This document shows positions 37,996 through 47,144 of a DNA stretch of 64,000 nt, one piece after another. A model generated the notes under the pieces. The model did not search any database and was not told where the DNA came from. It worked only from the letters and a program-made list of their open reading frames with translations. The number at the start of each line of letters is the position of its first letter. Position 1 is the first letter of the stretch. The translations under genes and the position numbers were made by a program. Source of the stretch: Streptomyces sp. NBC_00654 (GTDB lineage: Bacteria; Actinomycetota; Actinomycetes; Streptomycetales; Streptomycetaceae); contig NZ_JAPEOB010000001.1 of assembly GCF_026341775.1 (NCBI RefSeq), positions 1,240,001 through 1,304,000 of the forward strand, in the 5' to 3' direction.

Positions 37996-40032
37996 ATGTC
38001 GGAGGCGGAGCAGGCACGGGAGCCCCAACGGGACAAGGAAGGTCGTCTTCTCGCGGGGCGTTACCGGCTCGGGGAGGTGCTCGGCCGGGGCGGCATGGGC
38101 ACGGTCCACCGCGCTGCCGACGAGACGCTGGGCCGCACGGTCGCGGTCAAGGAACTGAGGTTCCCGTCGGCCATCGACGAGGACGAGAAGCGCCGCCTGA
38201 TCACGCGCACCCTGCGCGAGGCCAAGGCGATCGCGCGGATCCGCAACAACGGCGCGGTGACCGTCTACGACGTGGTCGACGAGGACGACCGGCCGTGGAT
38301 CGTCATGGAACTGATCGAGGGAAAGTCGCTGGCCGAGGCGATCCGTGAGGACGGGACGCTGACCCCCAGGCGTGCCGCGGAGGTCGGGCTCGCCATCCTC
38401 GACGTGCTGCGCTCGGCGCACCGCGAGGGCATCCTGCACCGCGATGTGAAGCCGTCCAACGTGCTGATCTCCGAGGACGGCCGGGTCGTGCTGACCGACT
38501 TCGGCATCGCCCAGGTCGAGGGCGACCCGTCGGTCACCTCGACCGGCATGCTGGTCGGCGCCCCCTCGTACATCTCGCCCGAGCGGGCCCGTGGCCACAA
38601 GCCGGGGCCGCCCGCCGACCTGTGGTCGCTCGGCGGACTGCTGTACGCGAGCGTCGAGGGCTGCCCGCCGTACGACAAGGGGTCGGCGATCGCCACCCTC
38701 ACGGCCGTGATGACCGAGCCGCTCGACCCGCCCAAGAACGCGGGCCCGCTGGAGGAGGTCATCTACGGCCTGCTCGCCCGGGACCCCGACCAACGGCTGG
38801 ACGACGCCGGGGCGCGTGCCCTGCTCAACGCCGTGATCAACGCTCCGGACGTGCCGGTGCCGCCGCCGGCCGACTCCACCCAGATCATGGCCCTGCCGGT
38901 GGACGTCGACGCCGGGAACGCCGGCAGGAAGCCGCCGAAGCCGTCCAGGCAGGCGGCCGGACCGGGCGGCGAGTCCGGCGAGGGCGCCCGCGACCGGCTG
39001 CGCGGTGCCCTGCGCTCCGTACGGAACGTCAAGCCGGCCCCGGCGGTCGCGGCGGGGGCCGGTGCTGCCTCCGCGTCCGGGGCGGCCCAGGCCGCGCCCG
39101 GCGGGAGGCCCGGACCGCAGGACCGGGGTCCCGTGACGGCTTCCGCCGCGGCTCCGGCAGCCGCGCCCAAGGCACCGGCCAAGCCCCCGACGGCACCGGC
39201 CACCACCGCCGCCGTGCCGCCGCAGCGCCCGGGGGGACCGCAGGCCGGTGCCGCGCCCGTCCGCGCGTCCATCACGGACGTGGTGCCGCGCCGCACCCTG
39301 GCGGTCATCGCGGCCGTCGTCGCGCTCGCCATCATCGGTACGGTGCTCGCGATCGCCCTCAGCGGGGGCGACGACAAGGACAACCGGGGCAGCGGCTCGG
39401 GCAAGGGCGACACCTCCGCCTCGGCCGGTTCCGCCCAGGGCCAGGGGGACGCGGGCAAGGAAGGCCAGGGCGGGAGCGACGGCAAGGCTTCGGAGCAGCC
39501 GTCCCAGGACCCCAAGAAGCAGGACCCGAAGACCGAGGACCCGGCGGACCCGCCGAAGCCCCCCGCCGACGCCCTGCCCGCCGGGTACGAGAAGGTCAGC
39601 GACAAGCGGTTCCACTTCACCATGGCGATGCCCGAGGGCTTCAAGCGCGATGCCATAGCGGGCAGGAACTCCGGCGGGATCTACAACGCCGACGGCGGCT
39701 TCCCGCGTGTCCAGGTCGACTTCAACGACTCGCCCGGAAGCGACGCGGCAGCGGCATGGGCCGGGGCGGTGGCGGGCACCAAGGTCCACAGCAACGGCTT
39801 CAAGCAGATCGGCATCGACAAGGTCGAGTACAACGGTTACCCGACCGTCGCCGACTGGCATTTCGAGCGCGACCAGAAGGGCATCCGGGTCCGGGTGCAG
39901 AACCGGGGCTTCAAGGTCGACGCCAAGCGCGGCTACTCGATCATGGTCAGCTGCAAGGCGAGCGAGTGGGACGGGGCGGAGTGCAAAACGATGCGGGAGA
40001 CGGCGTTCGCCACGTTCAAGCCCACGGACTGA
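37996..40032 (+). CDS. Membrane Ser/Thr protein kinase
   Basis: 678 residues. Kinase domain 20-285 with GRGGMGTV, Lys52, HRDVKPSN (Asp150) and DFG (168-170). A long Ala/Pro-rich linker carries several Thr residues near TTAAVPPQ, then a single transmembrane helix (LAVIAAVVALAIIGTVLAIAL, about 435-455). The extracellular part has a Ser/Gly/Lys-rich stalk and a globular domain of about 145 residues (YEKVSDKRFHFTMAMPEGFKRD... to MRETAFATFKPT), also seen in the two following kinase-like genes. It has GAGGGGAC before its ATG. Confidence 0.9.
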   Translation: MSEAEQAREPQRDKEGRLLAGRYRLGEVLGRGGMGTVHRAADETLGRTVAVKELRFPSAIDEDEKRRLITRTLREAKAIARIRNNGAVTVYDVVDEDDRPWIVMELIEGKSLAEAIREDGTLTPRRAAEVGLAILDVLRSAHREGILHRDVKPSNVLISEDGRVVLTDFGIAQVEGDPSVTSTGMLVGAPSYISPERARGHKPGPPADLWSLGGLLYASVEGCPPYDKGSAIATLTAVMTEPLDPPKNAGPLEEVIYGLLARDPDQRLDDAGARALLNAVINAPDVPVPPPADSTQIMALPVDVDAGNAGRKPPKPSRQAAGPGGESGEGARDRLRGALRSVRNVKPAPAVAAGAGAASASGAAQAAPGGRPGPQDRGPVTASAAAPAAAPKAPAKPPTAPATTAAVPPQRPGGPQAGAAPVRASITDVVPRRTLAVIAAVVALAIIGTVLAIALSGGDDKDNRGSGSGKGDTSASAGSAQGQGDAGKEGQGGSDGKASEQPSQDPKKQDPKTEDPADPPKPPADALPAGYEKVSDKRFHFTMAMPEGFKRDAIAGRNSGGIYNADGGFPRVQVDFNDSPGSDAAAAWAGAVAGTKVHSNGFKQIGIDKVEYNGYPTVADWHFERDQKGIRVRVQNRGFKVDAKRGYSIMVSCKASEWDGAECKTMRETAFATFKPTD

Positions 40033-40256
40033 CAACCGGACCGACAGCCGTACTGACGGCCGGGCCGACGGCCGGGGCGACGGCCGGGGCGGCCGGGTTG
40101 CCGCGACCCGGCCGCGTGGCCGGGGCTTGCCACGTATCGTAGGAGGCCGGGGTCGTACGCACCCGGAACGACAGGTCAATTGCACGGCAACTGACCGTAA
40201 TTGACTGATTCATACGGCCCTGGTGACCGGGGGACAGTGCGCTCTGGGGAGGCGTC

Positions 40257-43220
40257 GTGGACGACTACGCGGGTCGGGTGCTTGCCGACCGCTACCGCCT
40301 TCCCCTGCCCCCGTTCGATGGTTACGAACTGGTCGAGACCCGGGCGTTCGACACATACAGCGGGCAGGAAGTCCTGGTCCGCCAGGTGCCGTTGCCGGAG
40401 ATCGTGGACGCGGAGGTGCTCGACGCCGACGGCCCGACACCGGCCGGCGGACGCGGCACCGGACGTGCCGCGGGCCGTGCGGTGCGCCGTTCCACGGACC
40501 CCGCCGTCCGGCGCGCGATCGAGGCCGCGCAGGCCGCGGCCCAGGTGCCCGACCACCCGCGGCTCGACCAGGTCTTCGACGTGTTCGCCGAGGCGGGATC
40601 GCTCTGGATAGTGAGCGAACTGGTACCGGCACGCCCGCTGGCCGCCCTCCTCGCCGAGCGTCCGCTCAACCCGTACCGGGCCGCCGAGATCGGCTCCGAT
40701 GTGCTGACGGCGCTGCGCGTGCTGCACGCCCACGGCTGGACCCATCGCAACATCACCGTCCGTACGGTCCTGATCTGCGACGACGGCCGCGTCGTGCTGA
40801 CCGGCCTGGCGGCCGGAGCGGCCGAGGAAGCGCTGTGCGGATATGTCACGGCACCGCTGCCCGACGATGACGACGACCAGGCCGACGACGACGCGGGCGG
40901 GCAGGGCGGGCCGGCCGAGTACGGCGAGTACGACGCGTACGGCACCTACGCCGACACGGATCACGCGGACGACCCGGACCGCACGGACGCTCCGGATCAC
41001 CAGGACGATCCGGACGACGCCTACGGCGCTGAACCGGCGCCCGCGCGCCCGGAGAGCCAGGAGATCGTCCCGCGGCCGGCAGCCCCGGCCGTCCCGTTCT
41101 CCGCCCCACCGCCTTCCGCCGAGATCGACCCCGCCCCGCTCGACCCTGTGCGGCCCGGAACGGTGCCGCCCGGGGCCGCGAGCGCCGCGCAGTTGCGCGC
41201 CGCGCGCGCCGGAGCCATCGCCGCCTACCGTGCGGGCGCCCGCGCCGCCGCCCGGGTGAACGAGGACAACTACCGCAAGGGGGACGGCGCGGAGGGCGAC
41301 CCGGCCGCCGACGACACGGCCCTCCTGCCGGTCCAGCGCCCCGCCTCCGGCGGTTCCGTGCTCCCCGGCGCCTGGGGCAGCACGCCGGACGACCCGTACG
41401 CGGAGGATGACCGGTACGCCTCGGCCCCGTACGCCGCCGACGACCCCTACGCGGCGGACGACCGCCATGCCGCCGACGACCCGTACGCGTCGGACGCCCC
41501 GTACGCCGGCCGCGACGGACGTGACGAGGACGACGACGAGGACGGGAACGGCGACGGCCGCCCGCCCGGCCGCCGGGTCCACCTGGCCGGCACCTGGGGC
41601 GACGGTCCGGGCTCCGGCCGCCCCGTCCCCGCGGGCGGCTCCGGCGAGGACGCGCTGCGCGCCGACTCACGCCGCCCCGGCAGCACCCCCGTACCGCCCG
41701 GCCCGGAGCCGCTGCCCGCCGGATCCGGGTCCGGCGGCTGGGACGAGGTCGTCGCCGCCGGCGGGACCCCCGCCTACCGGGGCCCCGCCACCCCGCGCGC
41801 CGCCGAACGCGCCCGGCAGGCACGGATCGCCGTGGTCGGCGCGGTGACCGAGCGCTGGGCGCCCGAGCAGGCCGGACCGGTCCATGAGAACTGGCAGCTC
41901 GCACCGCCCATCGGCCCCGCCACCGACCTGTGGGCGCTCGGCGCCCTGCTCTACCGCGCGGTCCAGGGCCACGCCCCCTACCCCGAGGAGAACGCGGCCG
42001 AGCTCGTCCAGATGGTGTGCGGCGAGCCGCCCGCCTTCGCGGAGGAGAGCGGCGCGCTGCGGCCCGTCGTCGAATCGCTGCTGCGCCAGGACCCCTCGGA
42101 GCGCCCCGACGTCGAGGAGCTGAGCGGCTGGCTGCGCTCCCTGGTGCGGGCCGCCCCGGAACCGGAAGCGGGCACGGACGTCGTCCCGCTGCCCTCCGCC
42201 GACGAAACCCGGCTTCCCATCGTGCGGCGCCGGGGCGAGCTCGTCCGCAAGCGCCGGGGCCGCGGGGGCGGCTCGGCGCACGGCCGGCACCGCCAGGGCA
42301 AGCAGAAGCAGCGTCAGGAGAAGCAGCGTCACGAGGAACCGCGCTACGAGGAACCGCGTTACGAGGAGACGCGTTACGAGGAGACGCGGCAGGAGGCGGG
42401 CCTGCTGCCCGAGCAGCCGTACGAGATCCCCGAACCCCGGGACTCCCGGCCGTCCCGCCCGCCCCGCGCACCGCGTGAGCCCAAGGGCCCCAGGGTGCTG
42501 CGCGAGCCCGCTCGTCCGGGCGAGGGGCGGGGACCGCGCAGCCTCGGCCGGCTGCTGCTCGTCCTCATCCTGCTGGGCATGGCCGCCGCCGTCGCGTACG
42601 CCCTGATCTTCATGCCCGAGGACGAGTCCGGCGCGGGTGCCGTGAAGACGCCCTCCGGTTCCGCCACCCCTGCCGGTCCCGGCGCCGGGACCCCCGGGGC
42701 TTCGGGAGACGCCTCCGCCAACCCCGGCTCCCAGCAGCCGCAGACCAGCCGTTCCGCGGTCGCGCTCGCCCCGGGCTATGTGCTGCGCAAGGACGTGGAG
42801 GGCTTCGAGGTCGGGGTGGTCAAGAACTGGCAGCGCAGCCCCGCCAACGCGGACCGTCAGATTCGTTACGGGAGCGACGGGTTCAGTCTGCTGATCGTGC
42901 CCGGCCGCGACACGGTCAAGGCCAACGGTGCCGATCCGCTGGCCTATCAGCGGGACAAGGAGCCGGAGCTCCAGCAGTTCCGGGACTCCAGCTGGTCCAC
43001 GTCGGCCGGGCTGCGCCGGGTCGACGTCGGCCGACAGGCCATGGCGGAGGGCCAGTTCACCTGGCAGGAGAGCGGCGGACGCGAGGTGTACGTGCGCAAC
43101 CTGGCGATGGTCGTCGACGGCAGGTACCACATCATCCAGGTGATCGGCCCGCATGATCAGCGGGACAAGGTCACCGCCATCTACGAACAGGCCATCGCCT
43201 CCTACCGCGTCGGCTCCTGA
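40257..43220 (+). CDS. Receptor-type pseudokinase with a large insertion in the activation region
   Basis: 987 residues. The kinase fold is recognisable but its key residues are changed: no glycine loop, Arg42 at the ATP-lysine position (VLVRQV), THRN with Asn165 for the catalytic Asp, and TGL (182-184) for DFG. Residues about 195-540 form a low-complexity insert rich in Asp, Pro, Ala and Tyr, including DDPYAADDRHAADDPYA repeats. The C-lobe resumes at ATDLWALGALLYRAVQGHAPY. Then RYEE-type basic/acidic repeats, one transmembrane helix (LLLVLILLGMAAAVAYALIF, about 765) and an extracellular domain (about 840-987) like that of the neighbouring kinases. GTG follows GGGGAGG. Confidence 0.85.
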   Translation: MDDYAGRVLADRYRLPLPPFDGYELVETRAFDTYSGQEVLVRQVPLPEIVDAEVLDADGPTPAGGRGTGRAAGRAVRRSTDPAVRRAIEAAQAAAQVPDHPRLDQVFDVFAEAGSLWIVSELVPARPLAALLAERPLNPYRAAEIGSDVLTALRVLHAHGWTHRNITVRTVLICDDGRVVLTGLAAGAAEEALCGYVTAPLPDDDDDQADDDAGGQGGPAEYGEYDAYGTYADTDHADDPDRTDAPDHQDDPDDAYGAEPAPARPESQEIVPRPAAPAVPFSAPPPSAEIDPAPLDPVRPGTVPPGAASAAQLRAARAGAIAAYRAGARAAARVNEDNYRKGDGAEGDPAADDTALLPVQRPASGGSVLPGAWGSTPDDPYAEDDRYASAPYAADDPYAADDRHAADDPYASDAPYAGRDGRDEDDDEDGNGDGRPPGRRVHLAGTWGDGPGSGRPVPAGGSGEDALRADSRRPGSTPVPPGPEPLPAGSGSGGWDEVVAAGGTPAYRGPATPRAAERARQARIAVVGAVTERWAPEQAGPVHENWQLAPPIGPATDLWALGALLYRAVQGHAPYPEENAAELVQMVCGEPPAFAEESGALRPVVESLLRQDPSERPDVEELSGWLRSLVRAAPEPEAGTDVVPLPSADETRLPIVRRRGELVRKRRGRGGGSAHGRHRQGKQKQRQEKQRHEEPRYEEPRYEETRYEETRQEAGLLPEQPYEIPEPRDSRPSRPPRAPREPKGPRVLREPARPGEGRGPRSLGRLLLVLILLGMAAAVAYALIFMPEDESGAGAVKTPSGSATPAGPGAGTPGASGDASANPGSQQPQTSRSAVALAPGYVLRKDVEGFEVGVVKNWQRSPANADRQIRYGSDGFSLLIVPGRDTVKANGADPLAYQRDKEPELQQFRDSSWSTSAGLRRVDVGRQAMAEGQFTWQESGGREVYVRNLAMVVDGRYHIIQVIGPHDQRDKVTAIYEQAIASYRVGS

Positions 43221-43433
43221 CCGCCCGTCATCACCGCGCCCCGCGCCACGGCCGGGCGACCCCGGCGGCACGCACCGTGACATCGCCTCCGGCCCGGCCG
43301 GTGCCGACGCCCGTGAACGGCGGGCGTACCGGGGCGACAAGCATCACAGTGCGGTCTCGTGGGCGATCCCAGGTTCCATGGCCGTGCCCCTCCTCCGTAA
43401 TCTGGCAGCCGAGGAACGGGGCGGGGACAACAC

Positions 43434-45209
43434 GTGGATCATTCACAGGGCACGGGTGCGGGAACGGATACGGGTCTGGTGCTGGCCGGGCGTTACCGGC
43501 TGGGCGAGGTCCTCGGCCGCGGCGGTATGGGCAAGGTCTGGCGCGCCCATGACGAGGTGCTGCACCGCACCGTCGCCGTCAAGGAGTTGACCGCCGGGCT
43601 GTACGTCGCCGAGGCCGACCGCCTCGTCCTGCACGCCCGCACCCAGAAGGAGGCGCGCGCGGCGGCCCGCATCACGCACCCCGGCGTCGTCACCGTCCAT
43701 GACGTCATCGAGTACGACAACCGCCCCTGGATCGTCATGCAGTACGTCGACGGGCCCTCGCTCGCCGACGCGGCCAAGGAGACCGGCGAGATGGCGCCGC
43801 GCGAGGCGGCCAGGATCGGCCTCCATGTGCTGAGCGCCCTGCGGGCCGCGCACAGTGCCGGAGTGCTGCACCGGGACGTCAAACCCGGCAACGTCCTGCT
43901 CGCCCGCGACGGGCAGGTGCTGCTGACCGACTTCGGGATCGCCGCGATCGAGGGCGACTCCACCATCACCAGGACCGGTGAACTGGTGGGATCCATCGAC
44001 TATCTGGCGCCCGAACGGGTACGCGGCGGAGACCCGGGCCCCTCCTCCGACCTCTGGTCGCTCGGCGCCACGCTGTACACCGCCGTCGAGGGGCGCTCCC
44101 CGTTCCGCCGTACGTCTCCGATCTCCACGATGCAGGCCGTCGTCACGGAGGAGGCGCCCGAGGCCAGGAACGCCGGACCGCTGGCCCCCGTGATCACCGC
44201 GCTGCTCCGCAAGGACCCCGAGGACCGGCCCTCGGCCGCCGAGACCGAACAGATGCTGCTGGACGCCATGGAGGGCCGGAAGCCCCGCGCCGCCCAGGAG
44301 TTCGTCCCGACCCAACGGGTCGGCGAGGAGGCCATGCGCGGACTCCCGGCCCAGGACGGTGCCACCAACCGGCTGCCCGGGGGAGTGTCTCCCGGCACCC
44401 CGCACACCCTGTCCGCCCCGGTCCCCGGCCACGGCGAGGCCCCGCTCCCCGGGCCCGCGCTTTCCGGGCCCGCGCTTTCCGGGCCCGCGCTCCCCGGGCC
44501 CGCGCTTTCCGGGCCCGTCTCCGTACCGGTGACCCGGCGGGGAGGGGCCCGGTGGCGCACCACGCTCGTGGTCATCGCCGCGGCCGCGGTGCTCGGCGGG
44601 GCGGCAGGCCTGGCCGCGATGAAGTACGGGGACGGCGACGGGGGATCCGCGGGCAAGGGCGCCGCCCAGGGGGTCAGCACCGCACCGAGGACCACCTCGC
44701 CCCGGCCCTCGGAGCCCGCGACCCCTTCGGCGAAGCCGTTGAAGGAGATACCCGACGGCTGGGAGCGGGTCAACGATCCGGAAGGCTTCAGCCTGCTCGT
44801 ACCGCAGGGGTGGACGCGCCGCACGGACGGCAACCAGATCGACTACACGCCGGACAACGGGGCGCACCGCATCCGGATCAGCGTCGATCCGGCACCGGAC
44901 TTCGAGAACTCGTACACGCACATGCTGAACCTGGAGAAGGATCTCTCCAAGCGGCTGCCCGGTTATGAGCGGATCACCCTGCACTCCAACACCTACCGTG
45001 ACCGTCCGGGTTCCCTCTGGGAGTTCACCTGGGTCGAGTCCAAGGACCATCCCGGCCCGCGCTACGGCATCGACCAGATGTACTACGGCGAGACGAACGG
45101 TCCCGAGTACGCGTTGTACATGACCGCGCCGGTGGCGGACCGGGAGACCAGCCGGGAGCAGTTCGAGATCATGCTGCGCAGCTGGCGGGCGCCGGAGACG
45201 ACGGACTGA
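43434..45209 (+). CDS. Membrane Ser/Thr protein kinase
   Basis: 591 residues. Kinase domain about 20-285 with GRGGMGKV, Lys50, HRDVKPGN (Asp148) and DFG (166-168). An intervening Pro-rich linker carries PALSG repeats (DNA 44445-44519), one transmembrane helix (LVVIAAAAVLGGAAGLAAM, about 380) and an extracellular domain (about 430-591) beginning IPDGWERVNDPEGFSLLVPQGW. The ectodomain resembles that of the two preceding genes. The GTG follows a GGGGAC stretch. Confidence 0.9.
   Translation: MDHSQGTGAGTDTGLVLAGRYRLGEVLGRGGMGKVWRAHDEVLHRTVAVKELTAGLYVAEADRLVLHARTQKEARAAARITHPGVVTVHDVIEYDNRPWIVMQYVDGPSLADAAKETGEMAPREAARIGLHVLSALRAAHSAGVLHRDVKPGNVLLARDGQVLLTDFGIAAIEGDSTITRTGELVGSIDYLAPERVRGGDPGPSSDLWSLGATLYTAVEGRSPFRRTSPISTMQAVVTEEAPEARNAGPLAPVITALLRKDPEDRPSAAETEQMLLDAMEGRKPRAAQEFVPTQRVGEEAMRGLPAQDGATNRLPGGVSPGTPHTLSAPVPGHGEAPLPGPALSGPALSGPALPGPALSGPVSVPVTRRGGARWRTTLVVIAAAAVLGGAAGLAAMKYGDGDGGSAGKGAAQGVSTAPRTTSPRPSEPATPSAKPLKEIPDGWERVNDPEGFSLLVPQGWTRRTDGNQIDYTPDNGAHRIRISVDPAPDFENSYTHMLNLEKDLSKRLPGYERITLHSNTYRDRPGSLWEFTWVESKDHPGPRYGIDQMYYGETNGPEYALYMTAPVADRETSREQFEIMLRSWRAPETTD
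44445..44519. repeat. Five 15-bp in-frame tandem repeats (PALSG)
   Basis: The unit CTTTCCGGGCCCGCG (or CTCCCC...) repeats five times and encodes PALSG/PALPG in the linker of the kinase. It is a flexible juxtamembrane region prone to copy-number change. Confidence 0.85.
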
Positions 45210-45317
45210 CGAGCGCTGCCGGATACATAGGCGCTGATCAGCGGTTATGTGGCCAGCGATCACTGGCGAGTTTGCGGGGCGGCCGGCCGTCGGCTTGTGG
45301 GGAGTGTGAAAACCTAT

Positions 45318-45329
45318 TACCCACGGGTA
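45318..45329. promoter_or_regulatory. TACCC-AC-GGGTA inverted repeat upstream of the aldehyde dehydrogenase
   Basis: A 5-bp inverted repeat lies 35 bp before the ATG at 45364. It could be an operator for a local regulator, but none is adjacent. Confidence 0.35.
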
Positions 45330-45363
45330 TGCAAAGTGTGCGGGTGGACATACTCTCGGCCTC

Positions 45364-46980
45364 ATGACGGACTCGCAGGCTCCTGTTGCCCCCCTCGGTA
45401 CGAACCCCGTCGCGGCCGCTCCCGCCGGCGCGCGCACGGCCGCCGATGTGGTCACCCCCGAGGTGATCGCCCAGCTGACCCGCGGGGTGGTCGGCTCCGG
45501 CCGTACGGCCAACCACACCCCCTTCACGGGGGAGAAGCTGGCGGACCTGCCCGAGTCCACCCCCGAGGACGTGGCGGCCGCCTTCGAGCGCGCCCGCGCC
45601 GCCCAGCCCGCCTGGGCCGCGACCCCCGTACGGGCGAGGGCGGCCGTCCTGCTCCGCTTCCACGACCTCGTGCTCAGCCGCCAGTCCGAGGTCCTCGACC
45701 TCATCCAGCTGGAGACCGGCAAGGCCCGTCTGCACGCCCACGAGGAGGTGCAGGCCGTCGCCGTCGCCGCCCGGCACTACGGCCGCAAGGCGTCCTCGTA
45801 TCTGCGGGCGAAGCGGCACACCGGCGTCGTACCGACCCTCACCAAGGTCACCGAGCTGCGCCAGCCGCGCGGGGTCATCGGCCAGATCGCTCCGTGGAAC
45901 TACCCGTTCGAGCTGTCCGTGGGCGACGCCCTGCCCGCGTTCGTCTCCGGCAACGCCGTGGTGATGAAGCCCGACACGGAGACCGCGCTGACCGCGCTGT
46001 GGGCCCGTGATCTGCTCATCGAGGCGGGGCTGCCCGCCGAGGTCTTCCAGATCGTCCTCGGTGAGGGCCCCGTCGTCGGCCCCGAGGTCGTCAGCCGCGC
46101 CGACTATGTCTCCTTCACCGGCTCCACCCGCACCGGCCGCGAGGTCGCCCAGGGCGCCGCCGCCCGCCTGGTCGGCGTCTCCCTGGAGCTCGGCGGCAAG
46201 AACGCCATGCTGGTCCTGGCGGACGCCGATGTGGAGAAGGCCGCGGCGGGCGCCGTGCGGGCCTGCTTCTCCTCCGCCGGACAGCTCTGCATCTCCATCG
46301 AGCGGCTGTACGTCCACGAGTCGGTCGCCGACGACTTCGTGGCCCGGTTCGCCGCCCGCACGAAGGCCATGCGGCTCGGCAGCTCCCTCGCGTACGGCGC
46401 CGACATGGGCTCCCTCGTCGGCGAACCGCAGCTGGAGACCGTCACCCGGCATGTCGCCGAAGCGGTCGAGAAGGGCGCCACCGTCGTCGCGGGCGGTGTC
46501 GCCCGGCCCGACATCGGCCCGCTGTTCTACGAGCCGACCATCCTGGACGGCGTCGAGGCGCCGATGGCCGTCTGCACCGAGGAAACCTTCGGGCCGGTCG
46601 TCTCCATCTACCGGTTCAGCGACGAGGACGAGGTCATCGGCCTCGCCAACGCCACTCCGTACGGTCTCAATTCGAGCGTCTGGACCAAGGACGGCAGGCG
46701 TGGTCACCAGGTGGCGGCGCGGCTGCGGACCGGCACGGTCAACATCAACGAGGGGTACGCCCCCGCGTACGGCAGCGTGCAGTCCCCGATGGGCGGCATG
46801 AAGGATTCCGGTCTCGGCCGGCGGCACGGCTCCGAGGGCATCCTCAAGTACACCGAGGCCCAGACCGTCGCCCAGCAGCGGCTGCTTCCGCTCGCCCCGT
46901 CCTTCGGGATGGACGACGAGAAGTACGCGGCGCTCATGAACCGCAGCCTGAAGGCGATGAAGGCGTTCCGCCTGCGCTGA
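45364..46980 (+). CDS. Succinate-semialdehyde dehydrogenase (NAD(P)+)
   Basis: 538 residues. Aldehyde-dehydrogenase motifs: IAPWNYPFELSVGDALPAFVSGNAVVMKPDTET (cofactor region), GSTRTGREVAQGAA, catalytic Glu in LELGGKN (about residue 277) and catalytic Cys309 in SSAGQLCISIERL. The closest recalled match is actinobacterial succinic-semialdehyde dehydrogenase (GabD2-like), which turns succinate semialdehyde into succinate in the GABA shunt. Alternative aldehyde substrates are possible. It starts at ATG 45364, within a 154-bp gap downstream of the last kinase. Confidence 0.85.
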   Translation: MTDSQAPVAPLGTNPVAAAPAGARTAADVVTPEVIAQLTRGVVGSGRTANHTPFTGEKLADLPESTPEDVAAAFERARAAQPAWAATPVRARAAVLLRFHDLVLSRQSEVLDLIQLETGKARLHAHEEVQAVAVAARHYGRKASSYLRAKRHTGVVPTLTKVTELRQPRGVIGQIAPWNYPFELSVGDALPAFVSGNAVVMKPDTETALTALWARDLLIEAGLPAEVFQIVLGEGPVVGPEVVSRADYVSFTGSTRTGREVAQGAAARLVGVSLELGGKNAMLVLADADVEKAAAGAVRACFSSAGQLCISIERLYVHESVADDFVARFAARTKAMRLGSSLAYGADMGSLVGEPQLETVTRHVAEAVEKGATVVAGGVARPDIGPLFYEPTILDGVEAPMAVCTEETFGPVVSIYRFSDEDEVIGLANATPYGLNSSVWTKDGRRGHQVAARLRTGTVNINEGYAPAYGSVQSPMGGMKDSGLGRRHGSEGILKYTEAQTVAQQRLLPLAPSFGMDDEKYAALMNRSLKAMKAFRLR

Positions 46981-46990
46981 CCCGCGGCGG

Positions 46991-47090
46991 CCCACTTCCC
47001 CGCAGCCCGCAGCCCGCAGCCCGCAGCCCACTTCCCCGCAGCCTCACAGCCCGCAGCCTCACAGCCCCGCGACCTCACTTCCCCGTACCC
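46991..47090. repeat. CCGCAGC 7-bp tandem repeats
   Basis: Four CCGCAGC units at about 47000-47028, then several CCTCACAGCCCGCAG and CCACTTCCCCG variants, fill the gap between the aldehyde dehydrogenase and GMC genes. Confidence 0.7.
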
Positions 47091-47144
47091 CGGCGACCGC
47101 GCGTACGCCGCGGCACTTCTGTCCTTTTCGTACCGAGGAGAGCC

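Noticed and set aside
40033..40256. GACGGCCGGGG-type repeats between kinases as a regulatory array
   Set aside because: Short, irregular and explained by high GC content; no inverted symmetry.
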